A DNA stretch of 41,892 nt from Nitrospira defluvii (GCA_011525625.1 WYAX01000002.1:1-41892), one strand, 5' to 3'; counted from the first letter of the stretch, positions 21,598 through 30,933 are shown. Program-made: numbers and translations. Notes: generated by a model from the sequence alone, not told the origin.

Positions 21598-22014
21598 TTA
21601 CCGTCGGTTGGCTTGGTCGCGCTTGCAACTTTCTTCGGCCAACATCCGCTGACCCGCTGATCCGTCTTTGGGGATTCGTGCCATGCAGGCGTCCAAACTA
21701 TCGCCGGCTGCGCCCGCGGCCGCGCGGTTACCGCTCTTCGCGGAGGCATTTCCCGCGATGGCCTGGCGGAGGGCGTCATCGCGGCGACAGCTTTCTTCAG
21801 CGATCATGCGATTTCCGGCCGTGCCTCCGGATGGAATGCGGCTGAGGCAGGACTGGAGAGAATCGTAGGCTTGTGTTGCGGCGCCCATCGATCCACTCGC
21901 CGAGGCAGCTTGTGTCGATCCGCTGCTGGTCGTGGTCTGTTCCGTGGCGCAGGCACTGAGCAGGAGTAGAGATAAAGACAGAACAACGGCACCGTGAGAG
22001 CGCGAGTACATCAT
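21598..22014 (-). CDS. Lipoprotein with two Cys-containing repeats
   Basis: 138 aa. Signal sequence MMYSRSHGAVVLSLSLLLLS ends in the lipobox LLSAC (Cys22). After a Ser/Thr/Gly linker come two copies of a motif of about 35 residues: DSLQSCLSRIPSGGTAGNRM then IAEESCRRD, and DSLDACMARIPKDGSAGQRM then LAEESCKRD. Each has two cysteines that could form a disulfide or bind a ligand. The family is not recognised. ATG 22014 follows ggaggatccttca; a frame from 22059 adds residues that would mask the signal peptide. It is the first backbone gene to the right of the island. Confidence 0.75.
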   Translation of the reverse strand: MMYSRSHGAVVLSLSLLLLSACATEQTTTSSGSTQAASASGSMGAATQAYDSLQSCLSRIPSGGTAGNRMIAEESCRRDDALRQAIAGNASAKSGNRAAAGAAGDSLDACMARIPKDGSAGQRMLAEESCKRDQANRR

Positions 22015-22095
22015 TGAAGGATCCTCCTTGATCAAGAGCGAATGGGCGCACAGTAGCATACTCCTCCTCTTCCTGGAAACACCTCTGGCGGCGGT

Positions 22096-23466
22096 TTAGG
22101 GCGGTGTTTCCGGGCCGCCGGCGAGCAGAGCCAACCGGGAGGGGATCTGCGTGAGTAGGTCGGGGCGAACCTGGAAGACGCCGGGTATTCGGTGGCCAAT
22201 AGCATAGACCAATCCACCCGATTGATTACCGAGGGCCAAGCGTCCGGCCACACGACCGTCTTTCCCCGTGGCGACAAATTCGGCGACCGGCGCGACGAGT
22301 CCATAGGGAGCCAGTGGACCGACTTGTTTGAGGACACGTTCCTCGGCAGGCAGGTTCACGATCCGGCTGACGAGGAGGTCGGCGACGTCTTGCCGCAGTT
22401 TTTCCGTCGGCTGATCCTCCAGCATCCATCCATCGCGGTCATGAACCAAGGTGTACTGCTCCTCTCGTGTTTTAATGGAGAGCAGCGCAATGTCACCCGT
22501 ATCGACTCCAAGTAGCCGCTTGTCCTGTAGGGCAAACAGATCTTTTGTCAGCTCCTTAAGGACGGAGGGACTAATTTTATAAATGGGACCGTCCGGATTG
22601 GTTTGCGCATAGGCCTCGCCGCTGGCCGGATCGGGTTGAAACAGGCGTACGACCTGGTCGGTTCCGGCCGCATGCACGGTGACTTTCACCTTGGGCTTGG
22701 TCAGTGAGGGTGTGAGTTTGTCGCGTTCAGGCCCGGGATCAACGATGGCTAGGGCCTTGAGATCTTCCAAACGAAAGAGGAGGGCTTGGACTTCTGTACG
22801 ATCCGCCTCGGCCTCGATGGGGTAGCGGATGCGCCATTTTTTCTTCGGCTTCTCTTCAACCCCGTGGAGCACGATTTCCGTCGTTGGGTAAGTGAGACGG
22901 AGTTGCTCGGTCTCCTGTTGATTGAACTGCAACAACTCTTTTCGCCGGAAGGACAGCAGGGTCCGGTTCAAAAAGTCTTTCGGTGCCAGATCGGTCAGCA
23001 GTACGGCCTCATCCGACGCTCTGAGCACGTAGAGGGTGGACGAGAGTGGGCCGGCGTCTCCGATGGAGAGGGTTTCCTCGCGATCCCCAGCCGTCACGGT
23101 CACGACGGTGGAGGGATGATCCAGGCCGAAGGGCGTCAATGAGACCGGATGGGTTTCAACCAGGCGCGAGACTTTCCCCGTGACGAGTGCCCGGAGGAGG
23201 GCCTGAACCTGACGTTGATCGGCGTCGGTTTGAATCGGCGCGGTGATTCCCCATGGACGGCCAGGGGGCTGGCTGAGGACCACTTCCCCGGAGTGGCTCC
23301 GCACCCGTAAGGCCGTAATCTGGGCCTGCTCAAACGGCAGGATTTGTTTGGCCTGTGTGGCCGTGACGAGCTCAGTGCGTTGCTCGGGGAGTTCGACGAA
23401 GTAGAGGTACAGGCCGAGCCCTACAAAGATGCCTCCCAGGAGGACTGTCGGCCAATAGCGCGCCAT
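22096..23466 (-). CDS. DUF4340 protein of the GldG-type ABC operon
   Basis: 456 aa: an N-terminal membrane anchor (YWPTVLLGGIFVGLGLYLYF, residues 4-23), then repeated beta-rich segments of the type GRPWGITAPIQTDADQRQVQ and KWRIRYPIEAEADRTEVQAL, the DUF4340 repeat, which occurs two to three times. DUF4340 proteins are nearly always encoded right after GldG-type ABC auxiliary proteins and are thought to be periplasmic partners of that transporter. ATG 23466 lies three bases past the gldG stop, so it is the last gene of the operon gldA-gldF-gldG-DUF4340. The substrate is unknown. Confidence 0.85.
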   Translation of the reverse strand: MARYWPTVLLGGIFVGLGLYLYFVELPEQRTELVTATQAKQILPFEQAQITALRVRSHSGEVVLSQPPGRPWGITAPIQTDADQRQVQALLRALVTGKVSRLVETHPVSLTPFGLDHPSTVVTVTAGDREETLSIGDAGPLSSTLYVLRASDEAVLLTDLAPKDFLNRTLLSFRRKELLQFNQQETEQLRLTYPTTEIVLHGVEEKPKKKWRIRYPIEAEADRTEVQALLFRLEDLKALAIVDPGPERDKLTPSLTKPKVKVTVHAAGTDQVVRLFQPDPASGEAYAQTNPDGPIYKISPSVLKELTKDLFALQDKRLLGVDTGDIALLSIKTREEQYTLVHDRDGWMLEDQPTEKLRQDVADLLVSRIVNLPAEERVLKQVGPLAPYGLVAPVAEFVATGKDGRVAGRLALGNQSGGLVYAIGHRIPGVFQVRPDLLTQIPSRLALLAGGPETPP

Positions 23467-23469
23467 GAC

Positions 23470-24999
23470 CTACAATCGACGCCGTTTCCGCCAGACCAGG
23501 AGGCCGCAGAGTGCGGTCATGGCAGGGAGAAAAATGGTTTGCACCCAGAACAGAATGCGTTCTTGGAGGGGATTGAAGATGAAGGGGCGTGTGGCTGGGT
23601 CTTTAGGTGTGAGGGAAATAATGTCTCGCTCCTCTGCGAGCCAGGAGACTGCCCGCTGAAAGAAATCACTGTTTCCGAGCACGTTGATGTAACCATTGCT
23701 GGCGAACGCCGAATTGCCGACAACCACGACGGCGGGACGGGGCTTGCCTTCCTCCGGCTGTTGCCTGGGCGTCAAGGCCGCGGCCACGGCCAGAGGTCCA
23801 TGGACGTCCTCCTTCTCGCTATAGCTTGCCACCCGCCCCTTCAAATCGGTTTCGGCCCAACTACGCTGTGAAGTGCGGGCAAGGGGCACATAATCCCAGT
23901 CCTTGCCCTTGTCTTCATGAAAATGTATATGGCGCGTTAGAGGGAATAGTACAACGGCTGGTAGTTCGTGGGTGATTTCGTGGTCTGTAAAAGTGCGCAC
24001 CAGAAGTGTTGTAAGTTCGCCCTCTGCCAGTCGGTCTTGAAGGTCCACCAGCACGCCTCGTCCAAACTCCAGTCCCCAGGTATCTAGAAAGTCGTTTATT
24101 TCTGATTGGGTATCGGGATCGATGAGTAGCAGCACGTGACCACCCTTTGCGACATAGGCTCGAATTCGATCTTGTTCCTCCCTTGTGATGGATCGTCGTG
24201 GACCGGCAACGATCAAGACATCGGTGTTTTCCGGGACGGCGGATTCTTGTAGCAATGTGACGCTGCCAATGTCGTAGCCTTGCTTTTCCAGCACTTCCTT
24301 AGCGAGAGCCATCCCTCCACGATCTTTGTCTTCCAGGCTGCGTTCACCGTGGCCTTCCAAAAACACGATGCGCTTTTTGCTGTCCTTTGAAACTCGCACG
24401 AGTGCTCCGGTGATCTCCACTTCCGCCGGCGACGTAATACGAACCGATTGCGGACCGCTTTCGAAGATCGCCACGTCGGTGCGGGTGATGCCATAATTTT
24501 GCGCGACTTTCGGCTGTAGCTCCGGATCGATAAACTGAACGGTGAGTTTTGGATTGGCCTGTCGGTAGATGTCGAATCGTTCTTTGTAGGCCTGATAGCC
24601 GGGATCTTTTTCCCTGGTGAAAACCGTGACACTAACTTCACGGGGTAAGTTTCGTAGGACACGATAGGATTCTGGAGCGAGCGTGTAGGTTTGATTTTCC
24701 GAAAAATCCCAGCGGATCGAATGTCGGGCGGCTAGAAAGTTCACGATGGCGATAATGCCCAAGAAGAGCGCCACTATCAGCGCGCTGTTGGCTCCCATTC
24801 GTGTGGATCGTTGGGAGGAGAAACGTTTGACCTGATCAAAATGCGCAGCAAACGCCCAGATTAAACAAGCGAGGGCCAATCCTTCCAGAAGCGTGACGAG
24901 CCAGAGCTTATCCGGAACGAGGGAGTAGGCTATGACCCCGGCGATAGCCAGACCGGTTCCGATGGCACCAATGGGGAGAGGATGACGCGTCATTTCCAT
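23470..24999 (-). CDS. gldG: GldG-like ABC transporter auxiliary protein
   Basis: 509 aa: N-terminal membrane helices (about 9-28, 32-50, 72-92), a large periplasmic GldG/IFT52-like ABC_transp_aux domain (residues 93-470) with the typical TYTLAPESYRVLRNLPREVS, DVLIVAGPRRSITREEQDRI and GGHVLLLIDPD, and a C-terminal helix (ILFWVQTIFLPAMTALCGLL) with a basic end. The family is named from gliding motility in Bacteroidetes but is widespread in non-gliding bacteria with an unassigned export role. Its start overlaps the permease stop by ten bases, so the two are coupled. Confidence 0.85.
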   Translation of the reverse strand: MEMTRHPLPIGAIGTGLAIAGVIAYSLVPDKLWLVTLLEGLALACLIWAFAAHFDQVKRFSSQRSTRMGANSALIVALFLGIIAIVNFLAARHSIRWDFSENQTYTLAPESYRVLRNLPREVSVTVFTREKDPGYQAYKERFDIYRQANPKLTVQFIDPELQPKVAQNYGITRTDVAIFESGPQSVRITSPAEVEITGALVRVSKDSKKRIVFLEGHGERSLEDKDRGGMALAKEVLEKQGYDIGSVTLLQESAVPENTDVLIVAGPRRSITREEQDRIRAYVAKGGHVLLLIDPDTQSEINDFLDTWGLEFGRGVLVDLQDRLAEGELTTLLVRTFTDHEITHELPAVVLFPLTRHIHFHEDKGKDWDYVPLARTSQRSWAETDLKGRVASYSEKEDVHGPLAVAAALTPRQQPEEGKPRPAVVVVGNSAFASNGYINVLGNSDFFQRAVSWLAEERDIISLTPKDPATRPFIFNPLQERILFWVQTIFLPAMTALCGLLVWRKRRRL

Positions 25000-25760
25000 C
25001 GCGAGGCATCCACAATGCGGTGGGCGAGGAACAGCATCAGTGCCGTTCCGCTTGCGAAATAGACCAGGTCTTTCGTATCGATCAGGCCACGAACCAGTCG
25101 ATCGAAATGGTCCATGAACGACAAATAGGAGATCGCGTTACCAATGGGCGTATCACCTATGTACTTGCCCAGGGCAATAAGCAGCCAGCACATGAGCAGT
25201 ACGCCGAAGCTCGTGAAGGCCGCCACAATCTGATTCTCGGTGATGGAGGAGCCAAAGAGGCCGACGGCCAGAAATAATCCGCCGAGTAGTGTCAAACCGA
25301 GATAGCCGGTGAACACCGGATACCAGTCGAAATCGCTGAACAGGGACAGCGTGAGCGGAACCAAGGTCGTCAACAGCAGCATTCCAATGAACACAAGGTA
25401 GACGCTGACAAATTTCCCGACAATGATTTCGCTGACTCGTATGGGGGCGGTCATCAGGAACTCAAAGGTCCGAAGCTTGCGTTCCTCTGCCAGCAGTCGC
25501 ATCGTCAGGATGGGAAGAATCAACAGCAGCACGAATCGTATGCTGGCAAAGAGGGGGCGAAAGAGGAGATCGTTGAGGTTGATCTGCTCTGTGCTTCCCT
25601 GAATTTGCATCAACTGAATGGCGAGGGCGCCGATATTGACAATAGACAAATGGGCGATAAACCCAAAGGTCAGGAGAAACACTCCGCCCACGACATAGAC
25701 GATCGGCGAAACAAAATAGGAACGTAATTCTTTCCTGATAATAGCTTGAACGGGTGGCAT
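24990..25760 (-). CDS. gldF: ABC-2 type permease (GldF-like)
   Basis: 256 aa with six hydrophobic helices. It begins MPPVQAIIRKELRSYFVSPI, the usual start of GldF/ABC-2 permeases, in which a cytoplasmic helix ahead of the first membrane span contacts the ATPase. RLLAEERKLRTFEFLMTAPI is the conserved cytoplasmic coupling motif (LxxEE+xxGTxExLxxxP). It sits between the ATPase gene (three-base gap) and gldG (overlap), forming a compact operon. It should form the membrane pore of the transporter. Confidence 0.88.
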   Translation of the reverse strand: MPPVQAIIRKELRSYFVSPIVYVVGGVFLLTFGFIAHLSIVNIGALAIQLMQIQGSTEQINLNDLLFRPLFASIRFVLLLILPILTMRLLAEERKLRTFEFLMTAPIRVSEIIVGKFVSVYLVFIGMLLLTTLVPLTLSLFSDFDWYPVFTGYLGLTLLGGLFLAVGLFGSSITENQIVAAFTSFGVLLMCWLLIALGKYIGDTPIGNAISYLSFMDHFDRLVRGLIDTKDLVYFASGTALMLFLAHRIVDASRWK

Positions 25761-25763
25761 TGA

Positions 25764-26732
25764 TTAGTGTCGCTCGCTCAGGGTGGTTTCGTTCGACTTT
25801 GGCAATTCGTCCTCCCGCTGAGTCAGTCTCAGGAAGACATCTTCAAGCGTCATCGAGACGGGTTTCATTTCCAGTAGTCCCCAGTGTTGCCCGACTGCGA
25901 AGCGCGCCACGTCTTCCCGGATGTCTTTGCCCAGCGCGCACTCGATCAGGACCGTTCGTGGGTCGGAAGTTGTCAGGACGTGTTCCACGCCAGGGACTTC
26001 GTGGAACCGTTCCATCATATCGGCCGGCGGGGCCTTGAGCGTGACGCTGATCTTTTCCGATCGCCGAAGTCTGGCAGACAGCTGGTCCGGGGTATCCTCC
26101 GCGACGATTCGTCCACCATTGATGATCACGACGCGCTGACACACGGCCGTGGCTTCCGGAAGGATATGTGTGCTCAGGATGACCGAATGTGAGCCGGCTA
26201 GGCTTTTGATCAATTCACGAATCTCAATGATCTGCTTTGGGTCGAGACCGACTGTGGGCTCGTCCAGAATCAAAACGGGTGGATCGTGAATCAGCGCTTG
26301 CGCCAATCCGACCCGCTGCCGATAGCCGCGTGACAGGTTAGCGATCAGCCGGCGCTGAACGGAGCCCAGGGCTAGCCGCTCCATCACGCGCTTCATGGCG
26401 GTTCTTAACTCCGCCCCGCTGAATCCACGCAGTTTGCCGACAAAGCTCAGATATTCTGCGACCGTCAACTCTTGATATACCGGCGGTGTCTCGGGCAGAT
26501 AGCCGATTCGCTTCTTCACCTCTTCCGGTTGCTCTGCGCAGTCGAAGCCAGCCACGTGTGCGGTGCCTTCTGTCGCCGGGATGAACGACGTGAGAATGCG
26601 CATCGTGGTCGTTTTTCCTGCGCCGTTCGGGCCGAGGAAGGCCAACACTTCCCCTTTATCGACACGAAAGGTCACGCGGTCGATTGCCGTGAGGTGACCG
26701 TAGCGTTTCGTGATGTTGCGAACTTCGATCAT
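25764..26732 (-). CDS. gldA: ABC transporter ATP-binding protein (GldA-like)
   Basis: 322 aa. Walker A GPNGAGKTT (34-42), Q-loop and GYLPETPPVY (77-86), signature LSRGYRQRVG (133-142), Walker B VLILDEPT (153-160) and switch His in ILSTHILPEA. A C-terminal extension of about 90 residues follows, as in ABC-2 exporters (GldA/NatA type). It is the first gene of the four-gene operon, so the promoter should lie in 26733-26957, divergent from the gene at 26982. Confidence 0.9.
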   Translation of the reverse strand: MIEVRNITKRYGHLTAIDRVTFRVDKGEVLAFLGPNGAGKTTTMRILTSFIPATEGTAHVAGFDCAEQPEEVKKRIGYLPETPPVYQELTVAEYLSFVGKLRGFSGAELRTAMKRVMERLALGSVQRRLIANLSRGYRQRVGLAQALIHDPPVLILDEPTVGLDPKQIIEIRELIKSLAGSHSVILSTHILPEATAVCQRVVIINGGRIVAEDTPDQLSARLRRSEKISVTLKAPPADMMERFHEVPGVEHVLTTSDPRTVLIECALGKDIREDVARFAVGQHWGLLEMKPVSMTLEDVFLRLTQREDELPKSNETTLSERH

Positions 26733-26935
26733 GCAGTCGGGGTTGACGGCTGGATGGGTGTGAGTCCTGCTGGTTATTAATGCGGCACGCGGTGTGGCAA
26801 ATCGAGCGTGATCTTACCGACCGTCCGGAGTGCAGTCAAGAGATGGACGAACGGTTTTCCGTCATGGCAACAAGGGGGGACCCGCCTTTCATGTCTTTAC
26901 AGCGTGGTGCGTAACTGCTAAAGTTCCGCGACTTT

Positions 26936-26949
26936 AACAGGTACCTGTT
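26936..26949. promoter_or_regulatory. 14-bp perfect palindrome, candidate operator
   Basis: AACAGGTACCTGTT is a perfect palindrome in the divergent intergenic region, 33 bases before the start at 26982. An imperfect AAAGT/ACTTT dyad precedes it. It is suited to a dimeric repressor. Confidence 0.4.
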
Positions 26950-26981
26950 CGTGTGCGATGCACTGGGCTAGGCGGTTAGGG

Positions 26982-27359
26982 ATGATGAGAGAGATGAATC
27001 AACCGCGGCTGAGTCTGCTTGGAGTGCTTGTGATTGGCGCGGCCCTCTGTGTGGCCCTCGCCGGCCTCGGAAGTTTCCTCACCTCCGTCTATGCAGCAAA
27101 CAATACCGTTCATGAGATTCGGGGAACCGTTGAAACTATCGATGCGGGCGATGTTCCTCCCGTCATTGTGGTGAAGGGACAGCATGGGTCAACCGAAGGT
27201 GTGATCGTCGGTGCGATCGTACAGCAGGGTGCAACCATTTTACGGGGGAAGAAACGGATTGGCCTGGATCATATCCAAAAGGGTGACAAAGTTACGCTGA
27301 AATATGTCAAGACGCGTGAGGGACTCAGTGTGCGGTCGCTAGTCCTTCATCGTCAGTGA
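26982..27359 (+). CDS. Small secreted or membrane-anchored protein of unknown function
   Basis: About 125 aa: MMREMNQPRLSLLGVLVIGA continues into a hydrophobic helix, a signal peptide or anchor ending near VYAANN. The rest is a small beta-rich domain (IRGTVETIDAGDVPPVIVVK, KGDKVTLKYVKTREGLSVRS) resembling an OB-like or SH3-like fold, as in periplasmic accessory proteins. Several in-frame ATGs (26958, 26982, 26985, 26994) are possible; 26982 follows taggg closely and none is decisive. It runs divergently from the ABC operon. The family is not recognised. Confidence 0.65.
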   Translation: MMREMNQPRLSLLGVLVIGAALCVALAGLGSFLTSVYAANNTVHEIRGTVETIDAGDVPPVIVVKGQHGSTEGVIVGAIVQQGATILRGKKRIGLDHIQKGDKVTLKYVKTREGLSVRSLVLHRQ

Positions 27360-27417
27360 AGTCAACACCAATCATTTCGTCGACGATGCGTTACTCACAA
27401 GGAGGTAGAGAGATTTT

Positions 27418-28074
27418 ATGATTCGACAGCATGTGGTGCGGGGGCTATCTGCGCCGGTGGCCGTCGGGTTGCTGCTTCTATTTGGCTGCTCCGGAAAAGG
27501 CGACATCATCCCTATGAATCTCACTTCCAAGGTCGGCAAGGACGTCGGCGGTTCCGTGCAGGCGGTGAAGGCTATGCCGGGGCCACGGGTGACCGTGATT
27601 CCGTTCGAAGATGCCCGAGCTGATCGTGCCAAGGTGGGGAGTCGGACCTCGATGTGGGGAGGGGAGACGGACTTTAATGTCTCGAGTGGAAGTGCGGGTG
27701 AGGAAACCGCTCAGGCATTTGCGGACTATCTCAAGCGTAAAGGCTGGCAAGCTCAATATGCCAAGGCGATCCAGGCGGTAGAAAATGGGCCTGACATTGT
27801 GCTCTCTGGAAAGATTTTGGAATTAGCGGTTGATGCCAAACGAGGGTTTTTGCTGACCGATATCGAAGCCAAAACGAAGCTGGTGATTCAGGCCAAGAAT
27901 CGTGAGGATGAAAGCTCCATTGTCAGAACCGACGCGCATTCCGGCAATCATGACAATGTGTTCTGGTTTGATCCGCAGGATGGTGAAGACATCCTCGCTG
28001 AAGTGCTAGAGAAGAATTTCGAGCGTTTTGTCGTGAACACTCGTTTCGAGGATCGATCAATTCGGTTCCGTTAA
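27418..28074 (+). CDS. Lipoprotein of unknown function
   Basis: 218 aa. A good ribosome-binding site (aaggaggtag) precedes ATG 27418. The signal MIRQHVVRGLSAPVAVGLLL ends in the lipobox LFGC (Cys24). The mature part contains VTVIPFEDARADRAKVGSRT and later ADYLKRKGWQAQYAK and GPDIVLSGKILELAVDAK, the layout of outer-membrane lipoproteins that begin with a PFxDxR strand (YajG/DUF4410-like pattern). The assignment to such a group is tentative. Probably an envelope protein, possibly co-expressed with the gene 58 bases upstream. Confidence 0.75.
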   Translation: MIRQHVVRGLSAPVAVGLLLLFGCSGKGDIIPMNLTSKVGKDVGGSVQAVKAMPGPRVTVIPFEDARADRAKVGSRTSMWGGETDFNVSSGSAGEETAQAFADYLKRKGWQAQYAKAIQAVENGPDIVLSGKILELAVDAKRGFLLTDIEAKTKLVIQAKNREDESSIVRTDAHSGNHDNVFWFDPQDGEDILAEVLEKNFERFVVNTRFEDRSIRFR

Positions 28075-28419
28075 CTAAGATGAGCGCTTCGAGCGGTTGC
28101 AAGGTAGCCACGGTTAACCCTCATGATGTGGCTACCGGAAAAAGGTCCCGCCTGGGCAATTGGTTGTGGCCCGGCGGCACACAAATGATTCATAACACTG
28201 TCATATTCGTGATTGTGAGCGCCGTTCCTGTCTAATCTGTTGACTTGTGCCGTCTGCTTCGAAGCCCTCGGAGTTGCTCAGATTCGCTCTCCGTTTGTAG
28301 GGGGGCCTTACTACCCAGATGGTATTGTCGCGATGGGGAATGTTCCGTAGTCTAACAATCACCTTCCTGAAGAGTGCTCACGCAGGCGGTGATGTTTAGG
28401 CTTCACATGAGGTGGTTCT
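28075..28419. other. Intergenic region before rlpA
   Basis: 345 bases without a gene. It contains a 9-bp inverted repeat, GGTAGCCAC (28103-28111) with GTGGCTACC (28128-28136), about 30 bases after the lipoprotein stop, a probable terminator without T-tract. Nothing else is clear. Confidence 0.5.
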
Positions 28420-29067
28420 ATGGATAGGAATTTCCGGACTGTTTTCTCTCGCAAGACCGGATATGCAGCAATCCCGCTCCTAGCCGTTTCTCTCCTAAGC
28501 GCCTGTTCCTCTCTGCCGAAAGGCGAACTCTCCCTAGATCTTGGGATTAAAGATCGAGGGGTTGCCTCGTGGTATGGAAAAGATTTTCACGGAAAGCTTG
28601 CAGCCAATGGTGAAGTCTTTGATATGACCGCCTACACTGCTGCCCACCGAAAGCTTCCGCTTGGGAGCTTGGTGCGTGTCATGAATCTGACTAATGGGAA
28701 GTCGGTTCAGGTCAGAATCAATGATCGAGGCCCCTACATTCAAGGTAGAATGTTAGATCTCTCGCACGCTGCGGCCGTGGAATTGGACATGGTCGAAGCC
28801 GGTATCTCAGTTGTGCAAATCGAAGTCCTTGGTGACCATCGTGTGGTGGCACCGATCCCCCCCTCAAAAACTCCTTCTGTCGCAGGCCTGTTGTTGAATA
28901 CCGATACGCGAGTGGTCACGCGCTCCATCCGTCAGGACGTTGCTCTTAAAGCGCCAGCTGCTCCTGCCAGGATGATGCCGCAAGAGGCCCTGTATGTACG
29001 GCGTGAGAGAAGAATTGGAACCATGCTGGCGGCAATCATTCCGCGCATAATACAGTGTCTGGCTTGA
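28420..29067 (+). CDS. rlpA: RlpA, septal-ring lytic transglycosylase lipoprotein
   Basis: 215 aa. Lipobox LLSAC with Cys29, then the double-psi beta-barrel (about 46-140): RGVASWYGKDFHGKLAANGE, AAHRKLPLGSLVRVMNL, VRINDRGPYIQGRMLDLSHA. Asp102 in the NDRGP motif is the conserved acid. RlpA cleaves glycan strands lacking stem peptides and localises to the division septum through a C-terminal SPOR domain. Here the tail after residue 145 is only about 70 residues and shows no SPOR motif, so this is a short RlpA. It stands alone with a long upstream region. Confidence 0.9.
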   Translation: MDRNFRTVFSRKTGYAAIPLLAVSLLSACSSLPKGELSLDLGIKDRGVASWYGKDFHGKLAANGEVFDMTAYTAAHRKLPLGSLVRVMNLTNGKSVQVRINDRGPYIQGRMLDLSHAAAVELDMVEAGISVVQIEVLGDHRVVAPIPPSKTPSVAGLLLNTDTRVVTRSIRQDVALKAPAAPARMMPQEALYVRRERRIGTMLAAIIPRIIQCLA

Positions 29068-29100
29068 TCCTTTCTTGATAAGCGTGTCGCGCGCTCTCTG

Positions 29101-29130
29101 TTGACACATCCTCCCGCACTTGATTAGACT
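29101..29130 (+). promoter_or_regulatory. Possible sigma-70 promoter
   Basis: TTGACA at 29101-29106 with TAGACT at 29125-29130 (18-base spacer), about 75 bases upstream of the start at 29207. The -35 is perfect; the -10 is moderate. Confidence 0.4.
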
Positions 29131-29206
29131 GCCCATTCCGGAGTGGCTGTTGATGGATGGTTACTCCTCATCGGTGTCGATTTTAACTGTTGGAGGTTGG
29201 AGCTGC

Positions 29207-29410
29207 ATGGCTAAGAAACCGACTGGTGAATCAGACGAAATCCGGCTTAGAAAAAAACTTGCTGCACGCACAAAAGAGGCAGATGGCCCTTCCGGTGACC
29301 CTGCCCTGCGTTCGTTGCGCAAGCGACTTAAGCGTGTACAGCGCAAACGCCGAGCGCTGTCATTGAGAAAGAAGCATGCAGCTGGAACCAAGGCCGAAAC
29401 AAAATCGTAG
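29207..29410 (+). CDS. Small basic protein of unknown function
   Basis: 67 aa starting MAKKPTGESDEIRLRKKLAA, very rich in Lys and Arg (SLRKRLKRVQRKRRALSLRK), probably a helix that binds nucleic acid or ribosomes. ATG 29207 was chosen because ttggaggttggagctgc precedes it; the longer frame from 29120 has no such site. It lies 55 bases before the HEAT-repeat gene on the same strand and may share its transcript. No family is recognised. Confidence 0.55.
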   Translation: MAKKPTGESDEIRLRKKLAARTKEADGPSGDPALRSLRKRLKRVQRKRRALSLRKKHAAGTKAETKS

Positions 29411-29465
29411 TCTGTTTGGAATGAACTAGTTACGCTCGAGCGCGCTTCTGCTGAACTAAGGAAGA

Positions 29466-30302
29466 ATGAACATGGAACATGCTGGTGAAAACGAACAACG
29501 GGCCCAGGCTGTTTCCCCTGTCGGGCAGGTTGCAGATGAGGCGTTGACAGATCAAGTCTCAGATGAACTTGTAACGTCCTTGGATGCATCAGCGAGTGAG
29601 CAGGAACTGATTGCGCCTACGCAGGAGGTGGTGCTCGAAGAAGAGAAGGTCAAAGACGAAATCGATATTCAGATCGACCTTCTCAAGGATCCAGACTGGG
29701 TTGTCAGGCGAGAAGCCGCAATCACGCTAGGAGAAATGGGCGATGAGCGTTGTGTGGAACCACTCGCTGCAGCCCTTCGTGATGGTGACTGGCAGGTGCG
29801 GGAAGTGGCGATCGAAGGGATCGGGCAAATCGGATCTCCCGCCGTTGAAGTGCTGCTCAAGCTTCTCCGTGACTGGGATGTGCGAAAGTCTGCCATTATG
29901 GCCTTGGGAAAAATCCGTGATGAGCGAGTCCTGGAACCACTGATGCAGCAACTGCGGAACGATGAGTTCATGGAGGATGCCACGGATGCCTTGGTCAATC
30001 TCGGTGAGCCGGCCTTGCCAGGGTTGATCAAAGCTTTGAAGGATAAAGAAGAATTAGTGCGGAAGCAGGCAGTGATTGCGCTGGGCCGGATCAAGTCGTC
30101 TGAGGCCATCGATCCTCTGATCGAGATGTTACAGAATAAAGACTGGTTCACACGTCTTACCGCGGCCGCGGCGCTCGAAGCCATCGGTGATGAACGTGGT
30201 CGTGAGGCAATTAAGCCCTTGTTGAAGGACAGTGATATGGTCGTAAAGATGCGGGTGGAACGCATCCTTGCGAAGTGGAAGAAGCAACCGGCAGCGGTGT
30301 GA
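29466..30302 (+). CDS. HEAT-repeat (PBS lyase-like) protein
   Basis: 278 aa. After an acidic, probably disordered N-terminus (1-55), about six HEAT/PBS-lyase repeats follow, e.g. DPDWVVRREAAITLGEMGDE, DGDWQVREVAIEGIGQIGSP and NKDWFTRLTAAAALEAIGDE. Such repeats form a right-handed helical solenoid for protein-protein contacts. Enzymatic bilin lyases share the repeats, but no phycobilisome genes are present and Nitrospira-like bacteria have none, so a scaffold or adaptor role is more likely. aaggaag precedes the start. A second HEAT protein lies beyond the IS cluster, at 33306-34709. Confidence 0.85.
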   Translation: MNMEHAGENEQRAQAVSPVGQVADEALTDQVSDELVTSLDASASEQELIAPTQEVVLEEEKVKDEIDIQIDLLKDPDWVVRREAAITLGEMGDERCVEPLAAALRDGDWQVREVAIEGIGQIGSPAVEVLLKLLRDWDVRKSAIMALGKIRDERVLEPLMQQLRNDEFMEDATDALVNLGEPALPGLIKALKDKEELVRKQAVIALGRIKSSEAIDPLIEMLQNKDWFTRLTAAAALEAIGDERGREAIKPLLKDSDMVVKMRVERILAKWKKQPAAV

Positions 30303-30933
30303 ATCAGTGCTCGTTGAGTTGGTCTGGAGTTAACTCCCTCCGTGTTTCTCCGAAAGCCGGTAGGTGGCTATCCTTTATCGGCAACTCTCTCTTTAGGTCT
30401 GTCCTTGCTGGCATTCCCATGCCCTGTGGACTGGGCACCCCCCGTTCTCATGGGGTTGGTGTTTACCCATTTCTGACCCGTCAAATTTCCGACGTCACGG
30501 CTGCTGGCGAAGCTTTCATCAGTCATCAGGCTTTGTAAGCTCCCCCGTCAACGAGACACTGGCAAGGGAGAACGTTCGGCTTTCAGTCGAGCCCGATACG
30601 TGGGCGGCGGCAGGCCCGCCAGCGCATCATGGGGGCGCTCTTCGTTATAACTCTGTAACCACGCCGCATTGATCTCGCGCACCTGGTCCAACGACTCGAA
30701 GACATAGGCATTCAGCACTTCCGTCCGATACGTGCGATTGAACCGCTCGATGAAGGCCTTCTGATCCGGTTTGCCCGGTTGGATGTGCCAGAGCTGAATC
30801 GCCTGCTCCGCGCACCAAGTGACGAACCGGTCGGCAAGGAATTCGGGGCCATAGTATAGGCGGAACAGGCCTCATCGTTCGTTCATATCTGCCTAGAATG
30901 CGTCAGCAACTCACTCTAGGAGGAGGGCATCCT

